The notes beneath the pieces are model-generated. The model was given only the letters and a program-made list of their open reading frames with translations, did not search any database and had not been told where the DNA came from. A program made the position numbers and the translations under genes. Shown here in pieces: positions 1 to 9,153 of a stretch of DNA of 64,000 nt; position 1 is the stretch's first letter, and each line of letters starts with the position of its first letter. Location: contig NC_079888.1 of assembly GCF_029227915.1 (NCBI RefSeq), positions 13,191,001-13,255,000 of the forward strand, given 5' to 3'. Source of the DNA: Hydractinia symbiolongicarpus (Eukaryota > Cnidaria > Hydrozoa > Anthoathecata > Hydractiniidae).

Positions 1-445
1 TATCGCAGCCGAAGCTGTATATTATCTTCACACGCGTGTCTACGTGCGGTGTGATTTTTCGCATAATGGTATCTGTCAATGGCTGGTTAAGGTTATTATT
101 AAACCTCCATGTTTTGATGCGGTTTCCGTCTTCTATCATTTCCGTGTCATCATCAAAAATATTATGGATATCCTCAATTACATCAGTATTGGTGGCATGC
201 TCAGATTCTTTCCCGAACATGTGTTTGAGGTCCTCAATTCCTTGGTATTCATCTTCGATGGTGACTCGTTGAACATCATCGTGGAGAGTTAGTGTTCCTG
301 AAAATTGACCCCTGGCCTTGTTATAATAGTAACTAACGGTATCCCGCACGCTCTTTAGTTGTTTAACGAGAGCTTTGCGAGTTGCCGTTACTGGTGCTGA
401 CACGGTATTATATGTTTTACTGATTGCATTTTTGAACCAACTCAT
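1..445 (-). CDS. N-terminal part of a large right-end protein, probable type B DNA polymerase (copy Z)
   Basis: An open frame of 148 codons runs from an ATG at 445 off the left edge without a stop. It starts MSWFKNAIS and is preceded on its own strand by TATAATAAA. The same N-terminus begins at 35105 in copy C beside the right TIR, so this is the innermost gene of a right end. In cnidarian Polinton-like elements this N-terminus belongs to a very long protein ending in a protein-primed type B polymerase; that assignment rests on family memory, because no polymerase motif lies inside the window. About residues 60-110 are acidic. It could instead be a separate short protein. Confidence 0.5.
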   Translation of the reverse strand, partial: MSWFKNAISKTYNTVSAPVTATRKALVKQLKSVRDTVSYYYNKARGQFSGTLTLHDDVQRVTIEDEYQGIEDLKHMFGKESEHATNTDVIEDIHNIFDDDTEMIEDGNRIKTWRFNNNLNQPLTDTIMRKITPHVDTRVKIIYSFGCD

Positions 446-793
446 TCCTTTATTATATACAGATTTTCTTTTCAACCAGAAAATTTTGTTTGGTCAAGGA
501 TTGAATATTCTGGAAATTTCCCTTACTCATATTCTGTATGATTTAGGTATGACGTCATATGTTGTTTATATCATTATATTATTTTGTGTTGGTTATTGGC
601 ATTGATATTCTATATTATTATGATTTCACGTATGCGTTGATGACGTCATATGCTTTCGTTTTTAATGGGTTTGTGGGATAAGGTGGTGGTGGAAATGGTG
701 AAAGTGGGGTTTTGGGGAGTAAAGGTGTAGAAGAGCGAAAACCTGGTTATAATCACTCCCTACTACTACTGACCTAGTTGGAATGTAAATAAA
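446..793. other. Joint between right end of copy Z and left end of copy A
   Basis: No gene is seen. Just outside the polymerase start there is a TATAATAAA motif on the minus strand. Two TGACGTCA palindromes occur at 550-557 and 641-648. Homology to the left end of copy D resumes near 770 (GTTGGAATGTA). The middle, about 655-760, is G-rich and matches nothing else here. The typical inner TIR block with GGAATTCCCTTA is absent, so the TIRs are lost or strongly diverged. Confidence 0.45.
515..557 (-). repeat. Remnant of a right TIR (copy Z)
   Basis: The stretch from ACTCAT through TGTATGATTT to ATGACGTCAT follows, in the same order and spacing, the reverse complement of the copy D TIR around 51883-51915. 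This is the orientation expected for a right TIR next to the polymerase start. It is short and imperfect. Confidence 0.45.
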
Positions 794-1146
794 ATTGTGC
801 TCCGTTACTGGTGCTCTATAGAAGTATGCGACAAAGTGAGGTGCCCTATGAGATACACCCACCATAGGTGAGTACAAAACACACAGCGAAATCTGGCTTC
901 TTTCATGTCAAAGAAAATCTAGCTGCTCATATGAGCGAAGGCGGTGAGTACGTGTACGAGGGCTATATTAGTGGAGATGCGTGCTGTTTGGCTTATGCGG
1001 AAGAGCGAAAGGTGTATGACAGTGCGTACGAAATGTTGCTGTGGTTGTTGAAAAGGCGCTATAAAGGAGGGCCTGCCACAGACTGGAGACGCCTCGTCAG
1101 ATTTGGGGGTAACCTGACGCAAAAGGAATTCCTGGGATTGTCTTGA
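794..1146 (+). pseudogene. 117-residue left-end protein, broken
   Basis: Homologous to the intact 117-codon gene at 51993-52346. Here the start codon reads ATT and one extra base near 865 breaks the frame, leaving an open tail from about 868. The N-terminal stretch (RYWCSIEVCDKVRC) has four cysteines, possibly a small metal-binding site. The C-terminal part is basic and aromatic (LLKRRYKGG...DWRRLVRFGG). First gene inside the left end. No family is recognised. Confidence 0.6.
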
Positions 1147-1199
1147 ATCCAAGGTTATCTTACAACCTTGTTGTAGGATAAAAATACTACTATAATAAA

Positions 1200-1385
1200 T
1201 TGTGCGTCAACTGTCAATCAAAATTCGATATAAATGGAACTGCGTCATTCATGACCTTTATGGCCGGTATTGGTATCTCCCTCCCACTTTTGGCATTAGC
1301 ATTATCGGAAGAATCGGAGAAGGAGAATGGGCGAAGGATTAAGAATTTAGAGGTTCGTCTCTATACCTTGGAATCGGACTCATAA
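1200..1385 (+). CDS. Small single-pass membrane protein with MCxNC start
   Basis: About 61 codons. A short cysteine-bearing N-terminus (CVNCQSKFDI) is followed by one hydrophobic helix at about residues 17-37 and a charged tail (ESEKENGRRIKNLEVRLYTLES). The start is TTG instead of the ATG seen in the copies at 17883, 22121 and 52383, next to TATAATAAA, so translation here is doubtful. It lies six bases before the next gene. Function unknown; the size would suit a small virion membrane protein. Confidence 0.6.
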   Translation: MCVNCQSKFDINGTASFMTFMAGIGISLPLLALALSEESEKENGRRIKNLEVRLYTLESDS

Positions 1386-1391
1386 GATAAA

Positions 1392-1577
1392 ATGGAACAA
1401 TGTAAGGACTGTGAACGGGTACTCGATGCGTATGATAGGTGTACCTGTGGCCGAAGGTTCTTGGTAAATGGTAAATTATTGTGTTGGTACTGTTATCATG
1501 AATGTATCACGTATAACGGCGCTGGTTGCGTATGTACAATGACATGCAATTCTCTGAAGTCGTTTGAAATACAATAA
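1392..1577 (+). CDS. Small cysteine-rich zinc-binding protein
   Basis: Intact, 61 codons. Cysteine pairs CKDC, CTCG, CWYC and CVC are spaced like a treble-clef or zinc-ribbon fold. The ATG lies in GATAAAATGG. Homologues in the same position are at 17492-17698, 22297-22482 and 52571-52741, with cysteines kept while other residues vary, which indicates past selection. The role is not known; small zinc proteins of viruses are often nucleic-acid binding, but that is inference. Confidence 0.7.
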   Translation: MEQCKDCERVLDAYDRCTCGRRFLVNGKLLCWYCYHECITYNGAGCVCTMTCNSLKSFEIQ

Positions 1578-1582
1578 ACAAG

Positions 1583-2160
1583 ATGCTACAATTTGAGAAT
1601 GAGCTTGTCAACCCTAAATTATTCTACTCATTTTCTACTACCTCTACAGACATCAACGATGTCAACGTGGACTATCTGACGGTGTCAGATCCCATTCCTG
1701 CTAACAGAGGTAAGGATAATAGGTACATTATAGGCTACCATACACGAGACCTCGTGGTTGCCTTGAGGGTAAAGACGCCCAAAATCTGGTCCCCACATGG
1801 GGTCATCCGGTACAACGCCAATGCAGTACCGGCGATGAGTCTTGATTTCAAAGAGTACCCTGATTGGATTGCGAAGTATCGTCAAATCTGGTCCAAGATC
1901 GAGGAGTGATTTCTGAGCAATTGACGACAGAGCCCGTGAAAAAGGACCGTTATGTGAACGCTAAATTCAAATATCACAAGGATGCAATCACAACTAAATT
2001 CCATGGTATGCCGGTACCCTACGATGAACCCTGCCAAGGCAATGCCATCCTGGCTATTTCATCGGTGTATGTACAAGGTAAGTACTACTACCCTCAGGTA
2101 CATATTACGGAATGTCGGTACGGGGACTTCAAGAAAGAATGGTTGCTGAGCGAGGATTAA
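1583..2160 (+). pseudogene. 190-residue conserved protein of unknown function, frameshifted
   Basis: Begins MLQFENELVNPKLFYSF. A single missing base at about 1908 splits it into 1583-1909 and a second frame ending at 2160 (…EEWLLSED style end). Homologues at 16944-17505, 22485-22997 and 52762-53340 share YHTRDLVV, SPHGV and PVPYD. It is soluble-looking with no transmembrane helix. Closes the forward left-end cluster and converges on the next gene with a hairpin between them. No family is recognised. Confidence 0.65.
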
Positions 2161-2166
2161 AAAACC

Positions 2167-2204
2167 ATATATTGTATAGGCCATACAGGACCTATAAAAT
2201 ATAT
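2167..2204. terminator. Inverted repeat between convergent genes
   Basis: Two 14-base arms (ATATATTGTATAGG and CCTATAAAATATAT) pair at 13 positions around a 10-base loop, directly after the stop of the 190-residue gene and before the 3' end of the opposing gene. The same place in copy C holds a similar repeat. A shared terminator or 3'-end processing signal is inferred. Confidence 0.45.
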
Positions 2205-2235
2205 AAAACTAAGGATATATACTCAGGCGGCGACT

Positions 2236-2783
2236 CTAGGTACCGCTTACATAATGCACAGATTGAAGTTTTTTTAAAATCTCTTGCCTCCCTTTTTCCC
2301 GGCCCTTGACAACTAACTGGGCAGGCTCCTGTTCATTGCTGACGACTCCGTTCTCAATGGCTTTTGAGATAAGATCAATGATAGAATTCAGCTTGGTCTC
2401 CGCAAGTAGCCTTATAGTCTCATGCTTTTTAGATTTCACACCCAGCCTCTTTCCGGCGTTCCGCAGACCGGCTTGACCGATTCCGACGGTGATGGTGATC
2501 CCACCCATGGCAATAGCCAAGGGTACTCCTAGGCCAGAGGCTATGGCTCCTATGCCAAGCCCTGACGTGATAATGCTTATACCTAACAGTCCGTATACCT
2601 CACCCAGGTCTCATGCATTTTAAACCTCTTTGCGAGTCTGTTCCGCTCCTTAATCTCATCCCACAGGTACTTTTCAATATTCTCAATCTTTTTGAGCCTG
2701 TAGACCTGGCTCTCCTCGGGTATATCGGCGCCCTGTGCAGGTGCACTCGGTAAATTATGATAGACCTTCGTTACATCATTCAT
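2236..2783 (-). pseudogene. Two-helix membrane protein, broken (copy A)
   Basis: Start MNDVTK at 2783. The N-terminal part contains SAPAQGAD and a charged helix. Then follows a frame break near 2583, a glycine-rich hydrophobic pair (ITSGLGIGAIASGLGVPLAIAMGG), and a basic C-terminus. Relative to 16226-16887 about 40 residues are deleted after GVVSN. Stop and start of adjacent genes abut as TAAATG at 2786-2781. A membrane location is likely; function unknown. Confidence 0.6.
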
Positions 2784-3374
2784 TTATTCCATCAGCAAAT
2801 GTATCCTGAGGTCGGTGAACGAAACGTTCTTCTCATGGTGATACTCATCCGTAAGCATGAATTCAAAACGGTCCGTGGAGCCCTTCAAGGGTAGGTACTG
2901 TGGAGTGTCAAAACTCTAGGTCAGCATGTCTCCCCAAGCGTTTACCTTGGTGGGAAGCAAGGCCGGAATTTTAGACTTTTTACCGTCAAGTAGGCAGTCG
3001 TCTTCATCCAACTGGGGGCAAACAAGGTGTAGTCGAAAATAGACGTCAGTCCTGTAATATGCATTATAATCACCCTTCATATAGTACTTTTTAATAGGAT
3101 CGTAGGGTAGGCCCAAGAGCTCTTGCAGTTGTCGATGAATCACCACCGAGTACCCATCACTGACACGGAGCTTGCAGAGTCCATTTTTAAGGACAAAAAG
3201 CTTAATCCTCTTCTGCGCCTGACTGTTCACAATGGCCGCCTAATCCTCGATCCTATACAGGCCGTTCATAATTTCAATCCTAATCTCCCTCTGGTCGGGC
3301 CCTATTTTACGGATGACGATTTCATTGTCACTGCAAATGTTCAGCCATACAGGCCTGATACTGATGGATTTCAG
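2784..3374 (-). pseudogene. KKLY/KQLY-family protein, 5' end deleted (copy A)
   Basis: Contains the family core (FVLKNGLCKLRVSDGY, LLGLPYDPIKKYY, AYYRTDVY) and ends LLME directly before the next start codon. The N-terminus is lost because sequence at about 3375 jumps to the middle of the opposing NLEH gene. About 240 residues in full form elsewhere. No transmembrane segment and no recognised domain; a structural or accessory virion role is only a guess from its constant place. Confidence 0.6.
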
Positions 3375-3760
3375 AGCTTTTACGTGGTCTTGTTGCTAGG
3401 ATCGCAAGCAGGGGCCAAACCATCCCTAATCGGACCTGGTGCAGAAAACTACACGGCAAGGCAAATCTTACTGCAAAAATTTGAGGCCGTTGTACAACGC
3501 CAAGAGAACGTGCGCCATGACATCACGGAATTTCAGAAGGTGCTGCAATATGCCCGAACCCCGGTATATGCCCAGCGTATACATGCTGCCTTTCGATATG
3601 AACCTGCGCATAGGCAAGATTGTGGGTTACAACAACAACATCCTCATAGCACCTGCCAATATAAATGTGGGGGTCCGGGTTGATGTAAATAACAAGCTTA
3701 TTCATACGGAGAGGACTATCAAACCACCTCCAAAGCATACCTTCACAATACCTCCAAAGC
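3375..3760 (+). pseudogene. C-terminal fragment of the NLEH protein (copy A)
   Basis: Starts abruptly at YVVLLLGSQAGAK and continues through LRIGKIVGYNNNILIAP and TIKPPPKHT, then fuses near 3750 to the 3' end of the opposing coiled-coil gene. The first half (about 200 codons) and the C-terminal membrane anchor seen at 24272-25546 are missing. One frame change occurs near 3580. Confidence 0.6.
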
Positions 3761-5000
3761 AGTGGCCATGTACAGATGTTTTGCTGCATATTCCACGATA
3801 GTTGACGCTACCCTCAGAAAGACTACGGTACCGATGACTTCGGGTAATGCAGCACCTGCCTTGCCTGCCAGGTTTTTGAGGAAGTTTCCAAGCCTTTCAA
3901 GCTGCTTCTCTACGAACCCTTTTCCACAACCTCCTGCTGCACTTCCTCCTGCAGCACCCGCCACTGCACTTCCTCCCGTAACGGAGAGCACAATGGGGGA
4001 AACAAATAGGCCAATAGCCGATACGATACTCGCTATAGTTATACCCTGCTCCCTGAAGAGTATTTTAAGCTTCTCCTGCAAAGGCATGTCATCTCCGGCG
4101 ATTTTCATCAACTCAGCCTTGACATTTTCCAGGTGCTTAAAAATCTACTCCGAGCGTAGGCCATGTCTGCCCAGTACGTCCTTCCTATTCCTTTTTAAAT
4201 TTTCAGTATCCTTCTCAAGTTTGTCAGTTTCCTTATCTCTTTGCCTACCGGCCTTCTGCTTTTTGAGTTCATTCAACTTGGCCTCTTTTGTATCGATTTC
4301 GCTATCGCATTTTATAATATCGCCTTTCAATTTTTAATATTATCCTGTAGGTTTTGAATTTCGAGCTTTATCTTCCTCATATTAATGACCTCGGTGGCAT
4401 CGTCATCGATGCCAGCAAACGAGGTGTTGACAAAACCATCCACATCGCACGCAAAATATTGAATTCCGTCTATTGTTTCCATCTGAATCATCTCACCCAC
4501 CTCCTCTTTACCCTACTCTTCACCCCTATTCAATACAAAAATATCAACCTCATTCGCGAGGTTCTGTGCCGTTGCCCCACTACCCCTGTTAGGTGTTTGA
4601 TAGTCGGTAAAACCTAGGGCCTTGATACGCGTAGGACCTAAATCCTTTTCTATAGCTGTAATAGCTCTTAGCTCACCAGTCTTAGTCGTAAGCATTATCT
4701 CTTTGTAGACCTGTTCCCCCTTCGTCATCTGCCTAAAAATAAGCTTTTTGCCCTCGCCTACCAAAAAATAATCATAGTTTTTCTCGTTCAGCGTCCTATT
4801 TAAATGCTTGCCAAGCTTGTCATAAAGGACGTCTACATCATCCTCTAAATTCTGTTCCCCCAGCCCCAATACCAATCGCTTACTGGCGTCGAAGTCCCCG
4901 ATGTTCCGGGGAGTTGTTGCGTTGATGGCGTATACTCCTTAACACCTTTATCATCCCTACCAATATCATCCTCATGCATATATACTGGATTATAACCCAT
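3745..5000 (-). pseudogene. Coiled-coil membrane protein, divergent N-terminus (copy A)
   Basis: ATG at 5000 (MGYNPVYMH). The C-terminal part matches copies B-D: a charged coiled coil, the hydrophobic segment GITIASIVSAIGL, an alanine/glycine-rich linker, and a second hydrophobic segment. The N-terminal half is clearly different in sequence except for ALGFTDYQTPNRG. Several frameshifts. It is transcribed away from the capsid gene across a 34-bp gap. Membrane-associated structural protein is inferred. Confidence 0.6.
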
Positions 5001-5034
5001 TTTATTAGAAGATTTCCATCTATATATAATAAAT
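5001..5034. promoter_or_regulatory. 34-bp divergent promoter, coiled-coil / capsid (copy A)
   Basis: All sequence between two opposite start codons. It reads TTTTATTAGAAGATTTCC then TATATATAATAAAT, so TAATAAA-like motifs touch both start codons, with TTAGAAGA in between. No gene ends here, so these AATAAA cores cannot be polyadenylation signals of a neighbour. Confidence 0.6.
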
Positions 5035-6344
5035 ATGAGTACATTTGGAACGACCTCGGACCCGTATGCAGAGACTAAGCAACTTTTTGGTATCAAAGGC
5101 AGGAAACAAAGGGTTCAGATAAGCCACAAACCAAGCACGATTAACCAGAATGAAGACTTGTACGTGGATATCCCAAACATGCCACAGAATGACGTCATTT
5201 TTCCAGGGAGTCTCAAACTCTTGTTTGATCTAACGTAACGTTGACGGGGACCAACACGAAACGTACCATTGTCAGAAATATAGGCAAACTTCTAGTGAAG
5301 AATCTGCGTATTACCCTTAATGGCAACGAGGTGCAGAATATATCTGATTATAGTACCTTAGCGGTCTATCGGGATTTGTGGCTACCCAAGTTCGATCGTG
5401 AAAACAATCTCATTTTGGACGGCATCAATCCCAAGGACGGGACCATCAAAGCCTTGCAAGTCAAGGCTAGTGATCACGTTGGGACCGATGAAGAGAAAGC
5501 CATCGCCGCAGCGTATGGTAACACCTTCTGCATACCCCTTGGCAAGATGTTTGAGTTGACGAGGGACCTCCCATTTTACCAGCAGGGCCTCCATGACAGA
5601 TTGCAATTTGCCCTGCATTTCGCAGCACATGCTGACGTCATCAAAGATAGGGGTACGGCAGCCCCGGGAAGCACGGTAGCCAAGGCAGCTGATGCTGCGT
5701 ACAAGATCATCAACATCAAGCTAGAGTGTGACAAGATCACCCATGAAGGTATCGCAAGTGCCATGATGTCAAGGTATGCAAGACTCGCTTTGCCGTATGA
5801 GCGGATACTAAGAAGCAAGGTCGTCGCCATGAAAAAAGCAGACACCAGCTACAACCTCCAAATCGACACTCCCGCCAAGAGTTTGAAAGGTGTGTTGCTA
5901 CTCTTCATAGACCCAGGGAAAGTGAAGGCCTATGCAGGCGTCAATGAGGTGTTCTATAACCCCTATATTGAGAAAATAAGTGTTACGGTGGAAGGGGAGC
6001 CTAATGAACTGTATTCCCACGCGATGCTTCCCAAGGACCACCTCGAACAGATCGTCGACATTTTTGGTGCCCACGGTAGTAACGTCACGATTGGCCAGTT
6101 TTTTAACGAAAGGTATGCGTTATTCATCAATTTCCGGGCCTCTCCCGATGATGCCTTGCATGGTAGTGGTAGACCCCTACAGAGGCTTAGTGTTGGGATA
6201 ACACTCCATATGACCAAGAAAGCCGACGAAACCAGGGATTTTAGATGCTATGTTTACCTCCTGCAGGACGCGCAGCTGAATATCTTAGATGGGCGCTTCC
6301 ACAGCATGGAGTACTCAAATAAAGCATGGCTACTATCGCTGTAA
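5035..6344 (+). pseudogene. Major-capsid-like protein (copy A)
   Basis: About 430 codons. Begins MSTFGTTSDPYAETK and contains STINQNEDLYVDIP, DVIFPGSLKLL, NTKRTIV and LVKNLRITLNGNEVQ, the pattern I associate with major-capsid-like proteins of Polinton-type elements (double jelly roll expected). A 5-base tandem duplication (TAACG) at about 5233-5242 causes the only frameshift; the remaining 367 codons are open. The normal ending (…EY stop) is replaced by a read-through into the next gene because the zinc-ribbon gene is absent. The capsid assignment is by pattern and gene context, not by a search. Confidence 0.7.
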
Positions 6345-6724
6345 TCGTAGCCGGCGCGGCAATCAACGCACTAGCATTCTCCGGTACAAATTTTCTATTT
6401 AGCAAGCTCTCAGAACACGGCAAGGCCGAGCGGAAAAGACACGATGAAGCCATAGAGGAGCTCAATGCAGCTTAGGCACAGTGGATACAAGACCGACAGG
6501 CTAAATTGGATTGGTTCGCCGAACAACGGGAGATGCAATGAAAGGCCGGTAAGAGTCTGAGAGAATTGGACGATAGTATGTACAAATATTATATAGCATC
6601 AAACAAAAAGGCCCCGCAATTGTCCGATTACTATGTACCCTCCAAGGAGCAACAGGATGGTGAACTCACATTTATCGTTGGCTCAGTTTCCCTGCTAGGA
6701 TTTGTTGCTTACAGGTATTTGTAA
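6326..6724 (+). pseudogene. 135-residue membrane protein (copy A)
   Basis: ATG in AATAAAGCATGGC. Layout: an N-terminal hydrophobic segment (MATIAVIVAGAAINALAF), a charged amphipathic middle, and a C-terminal hydrophobic segment (FIVGSVSLLGFVAYRYL). In-frame TAG at about 6474 and TGA at about 6540 inactivate it. Homologues follow the zinc-ribbon gene in copies B, C and D. Two membrane segments fit a small virion or membrane-remodelling protein; function unknown. Confidence 0.65.
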
Positions 6725-6749
6725 GAACGGTTTTTGACATATAATAAAC

Positions 6750-7482
6750 ATGTCAAAAGCATCACCACATATTGTTACCGATAAGGAGGCGGAAAAGCTA
6801 AGCCAAATTTACTACATCCCGGAACATGTGTGGACCGGACGGAAAGCTATCAAATTACTCGCTGCAGAAGCTGGCCTATCCAAAAAGAAGGTCACCCATT
6901 GGCTGAGTAGGCAGCTCTTGTTTCTCAGGCATATCAAAGGTCCGAAACGTATAGACTACCCCCATTTTACCATTGCAACACCGAATAAGATGCATCAATT
7001 TGATTTACTCTACATGCCTCATGACAAGCTGTATGGCAATACGTACAGGTACATCCTGACAGGCATTGATGTAGCCTCAAGGTACAAGGTAGCCAGGCCC
7101 CTACGAACGAAAGAAGCCAGTGAGATCGCTGACATGATCACAGATATCTATAAAGCAGGACCTTTACACTACCCAAAAACCTTCCAGTGCAACAATGGTA
7201 GCGAATTCAAGTCAAATGTAACCAAGCTGCTAGAGAACAAGGGAGTTGAAATTAAGAGGTCTACCACCAAATATCATCATACTTTCACGGCCTTTGTAGA
7301 GAGCTACAATAAAGTGCTTACGGAAAGGCTCTTTAAGCCTCAGGATGCGCAAAAGTTGGCTTCTGATGAGCCTAGTAACATTTGGGTCAAACACCTATAC
7401 ACTATCGTGAAAAATCTCAACAATACCAATGCTTATTCCAGAGGATGTTCAGGTACCTCCGGGGAACGTGAAGGATTGGTAA
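6750..7482 (+). pseudogene. DD35E retroviral-type integrase, C-terminally deleted (copy A)
   Basis: Preceded by ATATAATAAAC. N-terminal helix-turn-helix-like region (KLLAAEAGLSKKKVTHWLSRQ), then the rve core: first Asp in QFDLLYMPHD, second position in CNNGSEFK, Glu in FVESYN. The second catalytic Asp is Asn here. At about 7430 a deletion joins NNT to the last codons (IPEDVQVPP), removing about 100 C-terminal residues. Integrates linear element DNA in this family; this copy is dead. Confidence 0.8.
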
Positions 7483-7670
7483 AGAGTATCTTCAACATTA
7501 CTCCCAAAGGTTCATCCTCCAACTCTTTGCTTGGATCTCTTATATACAGCAAAGGCGGCTCAGTATAGAACGGGTACCCATAAACAATGCCTTTGATGAC
7601 ATCAGGTTTATTTTCCAAATCAATGTCAACTAGGCGTCTATCTGGTATCGGAAAGTTGAGTATAGGAAAA
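7433..7670 (-). pseudogene. 3' fragment of the acidic 200-residue protein (copy A)
   Basis: Matches PIPDRRLVDIDLEN and VIKGIVYGYPFYT of the complete gene at 9154-9776, and overlaps the integrase 3' end on the opposite strand. It stops matching at about 7662, where a short filler leads into the inverted copy B. Confidence 0.6.
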
Positions 7671-7675
7671 ATGAG

Positions 7676-8132
7676 TATAGGAGGCACTTCCACAATATAG
7701 TGATACTTTGCCCCACCCTGAAATAGAATACCACCTACCTTGAAAAGACCTCACTCTGAAAAGACCCTTACGTGTTCCCGATAGACCCCGGAAATGAGTT
7801 GCTTGAATGGATAGCAAAATTGTCGTCATTGTTGGCGGGCGAGGACACGTTGTTAGTGATTGACGACGTCATAGCCGATGAAAGCCTCGAAAAGCGTCGA
7901 CAATCACTACTTGAATTAGCCGTTTCAGGTAGGCATAGAAAGCACAGCTTGTGGCTGTTAACCCAGAGCTACCCAAGAACCCAAGAACCTCCGGAGGCCA
8001 AAGAAGGTCTTGTTTTTGTGGTATCCTAATGAACGCTCAGATATGAGGCTAATCGATGAGGAGACGAATTTTATCCCCGACTGCTTGTATGTGAGGTTGG
8101 AGCACCGCAGGACTTGGAAGGTTCTCGAATGA
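7676..8132 (+). pseudogene. A32/FtsK-type packaging ATPase, 5' truncated (copy B)
   Basis: Begins inside the domain after Walker A (HFHNIVILCPTL), passes Walker B (LLVIDDV) and the SGRHRKHSLWLLTQS sensor segment, and ends RTWKVLE. Two stops, one frameshift near 8020 and a deletion of about 14 residues near 8085 are present. In intact relatives this ATPase pumps genomic DNA into the capsid. The Walker A portion is removed by the junction with copy A. Confidence 0.75.
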
Positions 8133-8173
8133 CCACGTTGAAATCCTCCGGCCTACATTGATATATTAGAAAG

Positions 8174-8996
8174 ATGTCGTCGCAGCTTTCCCTTGAATTT
8201 AACAATAGCAAACTAAATGCCGTGACTATCAACTACCCCTCCTGGACCCGTGCTAAGGAAGTAGTAAAAGGTGCGCTGGAGTACAAAAAAGACACGTCCG
8301 ATACCATCCGCGATCACTGCAGTCCGGAAAATTGCGCTCACAAGTGTCAGCTAACCGGTTCCCCCGCAGCGGGGAAACCGGTAAACTGGCCATCCGAATC
8401 TCAAAAGTACGACTTCTACATCAATGAGGAGGGTATGTACGAGCTGGTGCTTGGAAGCTAGCAACCCAGGGCAAGAAGGTTTAGGAAATACTGCTGCAAC
8501 ACAATGTTCCCAAAAAATCCGTGATCAACTACAGCGACAGGCCCTCGAAGAAAAAGATATAGAGATTGCCATTCTCGAGAACGATCTTGACTCCAGGGAT
8601 GAACAACTTGTGGAGCTGGGGTACGAACTCGAAGTACAGACCCAGGAAAATGCGAGGCTCAAAAAACGGTACGTACCACATACTCAAGATGCAGGTAAGG
8701 ACAACGCCATCATGATGTACAAAAAACAAAGTGCACAGGATGACGACGAATACCATCATCTTCCATACTACTGTGCGCGTGTTCAAAGACGTATTATCCC
8801 TACCAAAAGGAGATGGTTCAAGGACAACTACCCAAAATCCAAAGAGATTGTTGTCATCGACAACCCCAATGGTAAACACTCCTTTAATCGTTTTGAAGAG
8901 GATGGGCATGTAGAATGTTTCAGGAACCATTTCGGGCTTATCGACCTTACTCGGGATGAACTGTATGATCTGGGTGTTCCGGCAGGGGAGAATTAG
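8174..8996 (+). pseudogene. BRO-like DNA-binding protein with coiled coil (copy B)
   Basis: Start MSSQLSLEF follows TTAGAAAG. Residues about 75-110 (FYINEEGMYELVLGS, then QPRARRFRKYCCNTMFPK) resemble the BRO-N domain of large DNA viruses. Then follow a coiled coil and a C-terminal globular part (PHTQDAGKDNAIMMYKK … NPNGKHSFNRFE). An in-frame TAG at 8459-8461 and an extra A near 8517 break it. BRO proteins bind DNA and influence host or viral gene expression; the exact role here is unknown. Confidence 0.65.
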
Positions 8997-9153
8997 GCGA
9001 CGCTAAGTTTTACTACTCTTGCGGGTATTAAAAATTATAGGCAAAAGTGAGGGGGTGTCACCCTCCCCCTTGGAAGCAGGAAAAATCCGTATAAGCCTCA
9101 TTTAGTGGTGGGTCCCCAACCCCCAAACTTAAAAGGTAGTGAAATATCAAAAG

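Larger units (their letters stand above)
770..7670 (+). mobile_element. Copy A: left part of a Polinton-like element, truncated
   Basis: Gene order from the 117-residue protein to the integrase follows copies C and D. The right half (BRO, ATPase, zinc genes, polymerase) is missing and replaced by an inverted junction to copy B. Large deletions fuse genes at about 3375, 3750 and 7430. The zinc-ribbon gene normally found between capsid and membrane protein is absent. Nearly all genes carry frameshifts, stops or lost starts, so the copy is inactive. Confidence 0.8.

Noticed and set aside
36-605. Plus-strand open frames near the left edge
   Set aside because: They are antisense to the conserved MSWFKNAIS gene, or lie in the AT-rich joint, and have no counterparts in other copies.
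3762-4337. 191-codon plus-strand frame
   Set aside because: It is antisense to the coiled-coil gene; the serine/leucine-rich translation mirrors the real lysine/glutamate-rich frame.
4990-5040. AATAAA motifs as simple polyadenylation signals
   Set aside because: They also occur on both sides of divergent gaps where no gene ends, so polyadenylation alone cannot explain them; a dual role elsewhere stays possible.
8529-8930. 133-codon minus-strand frame
   Set aside because: Shadow of the BRO-like gene, whose C-terminal domain matches other copies on the plus strand.
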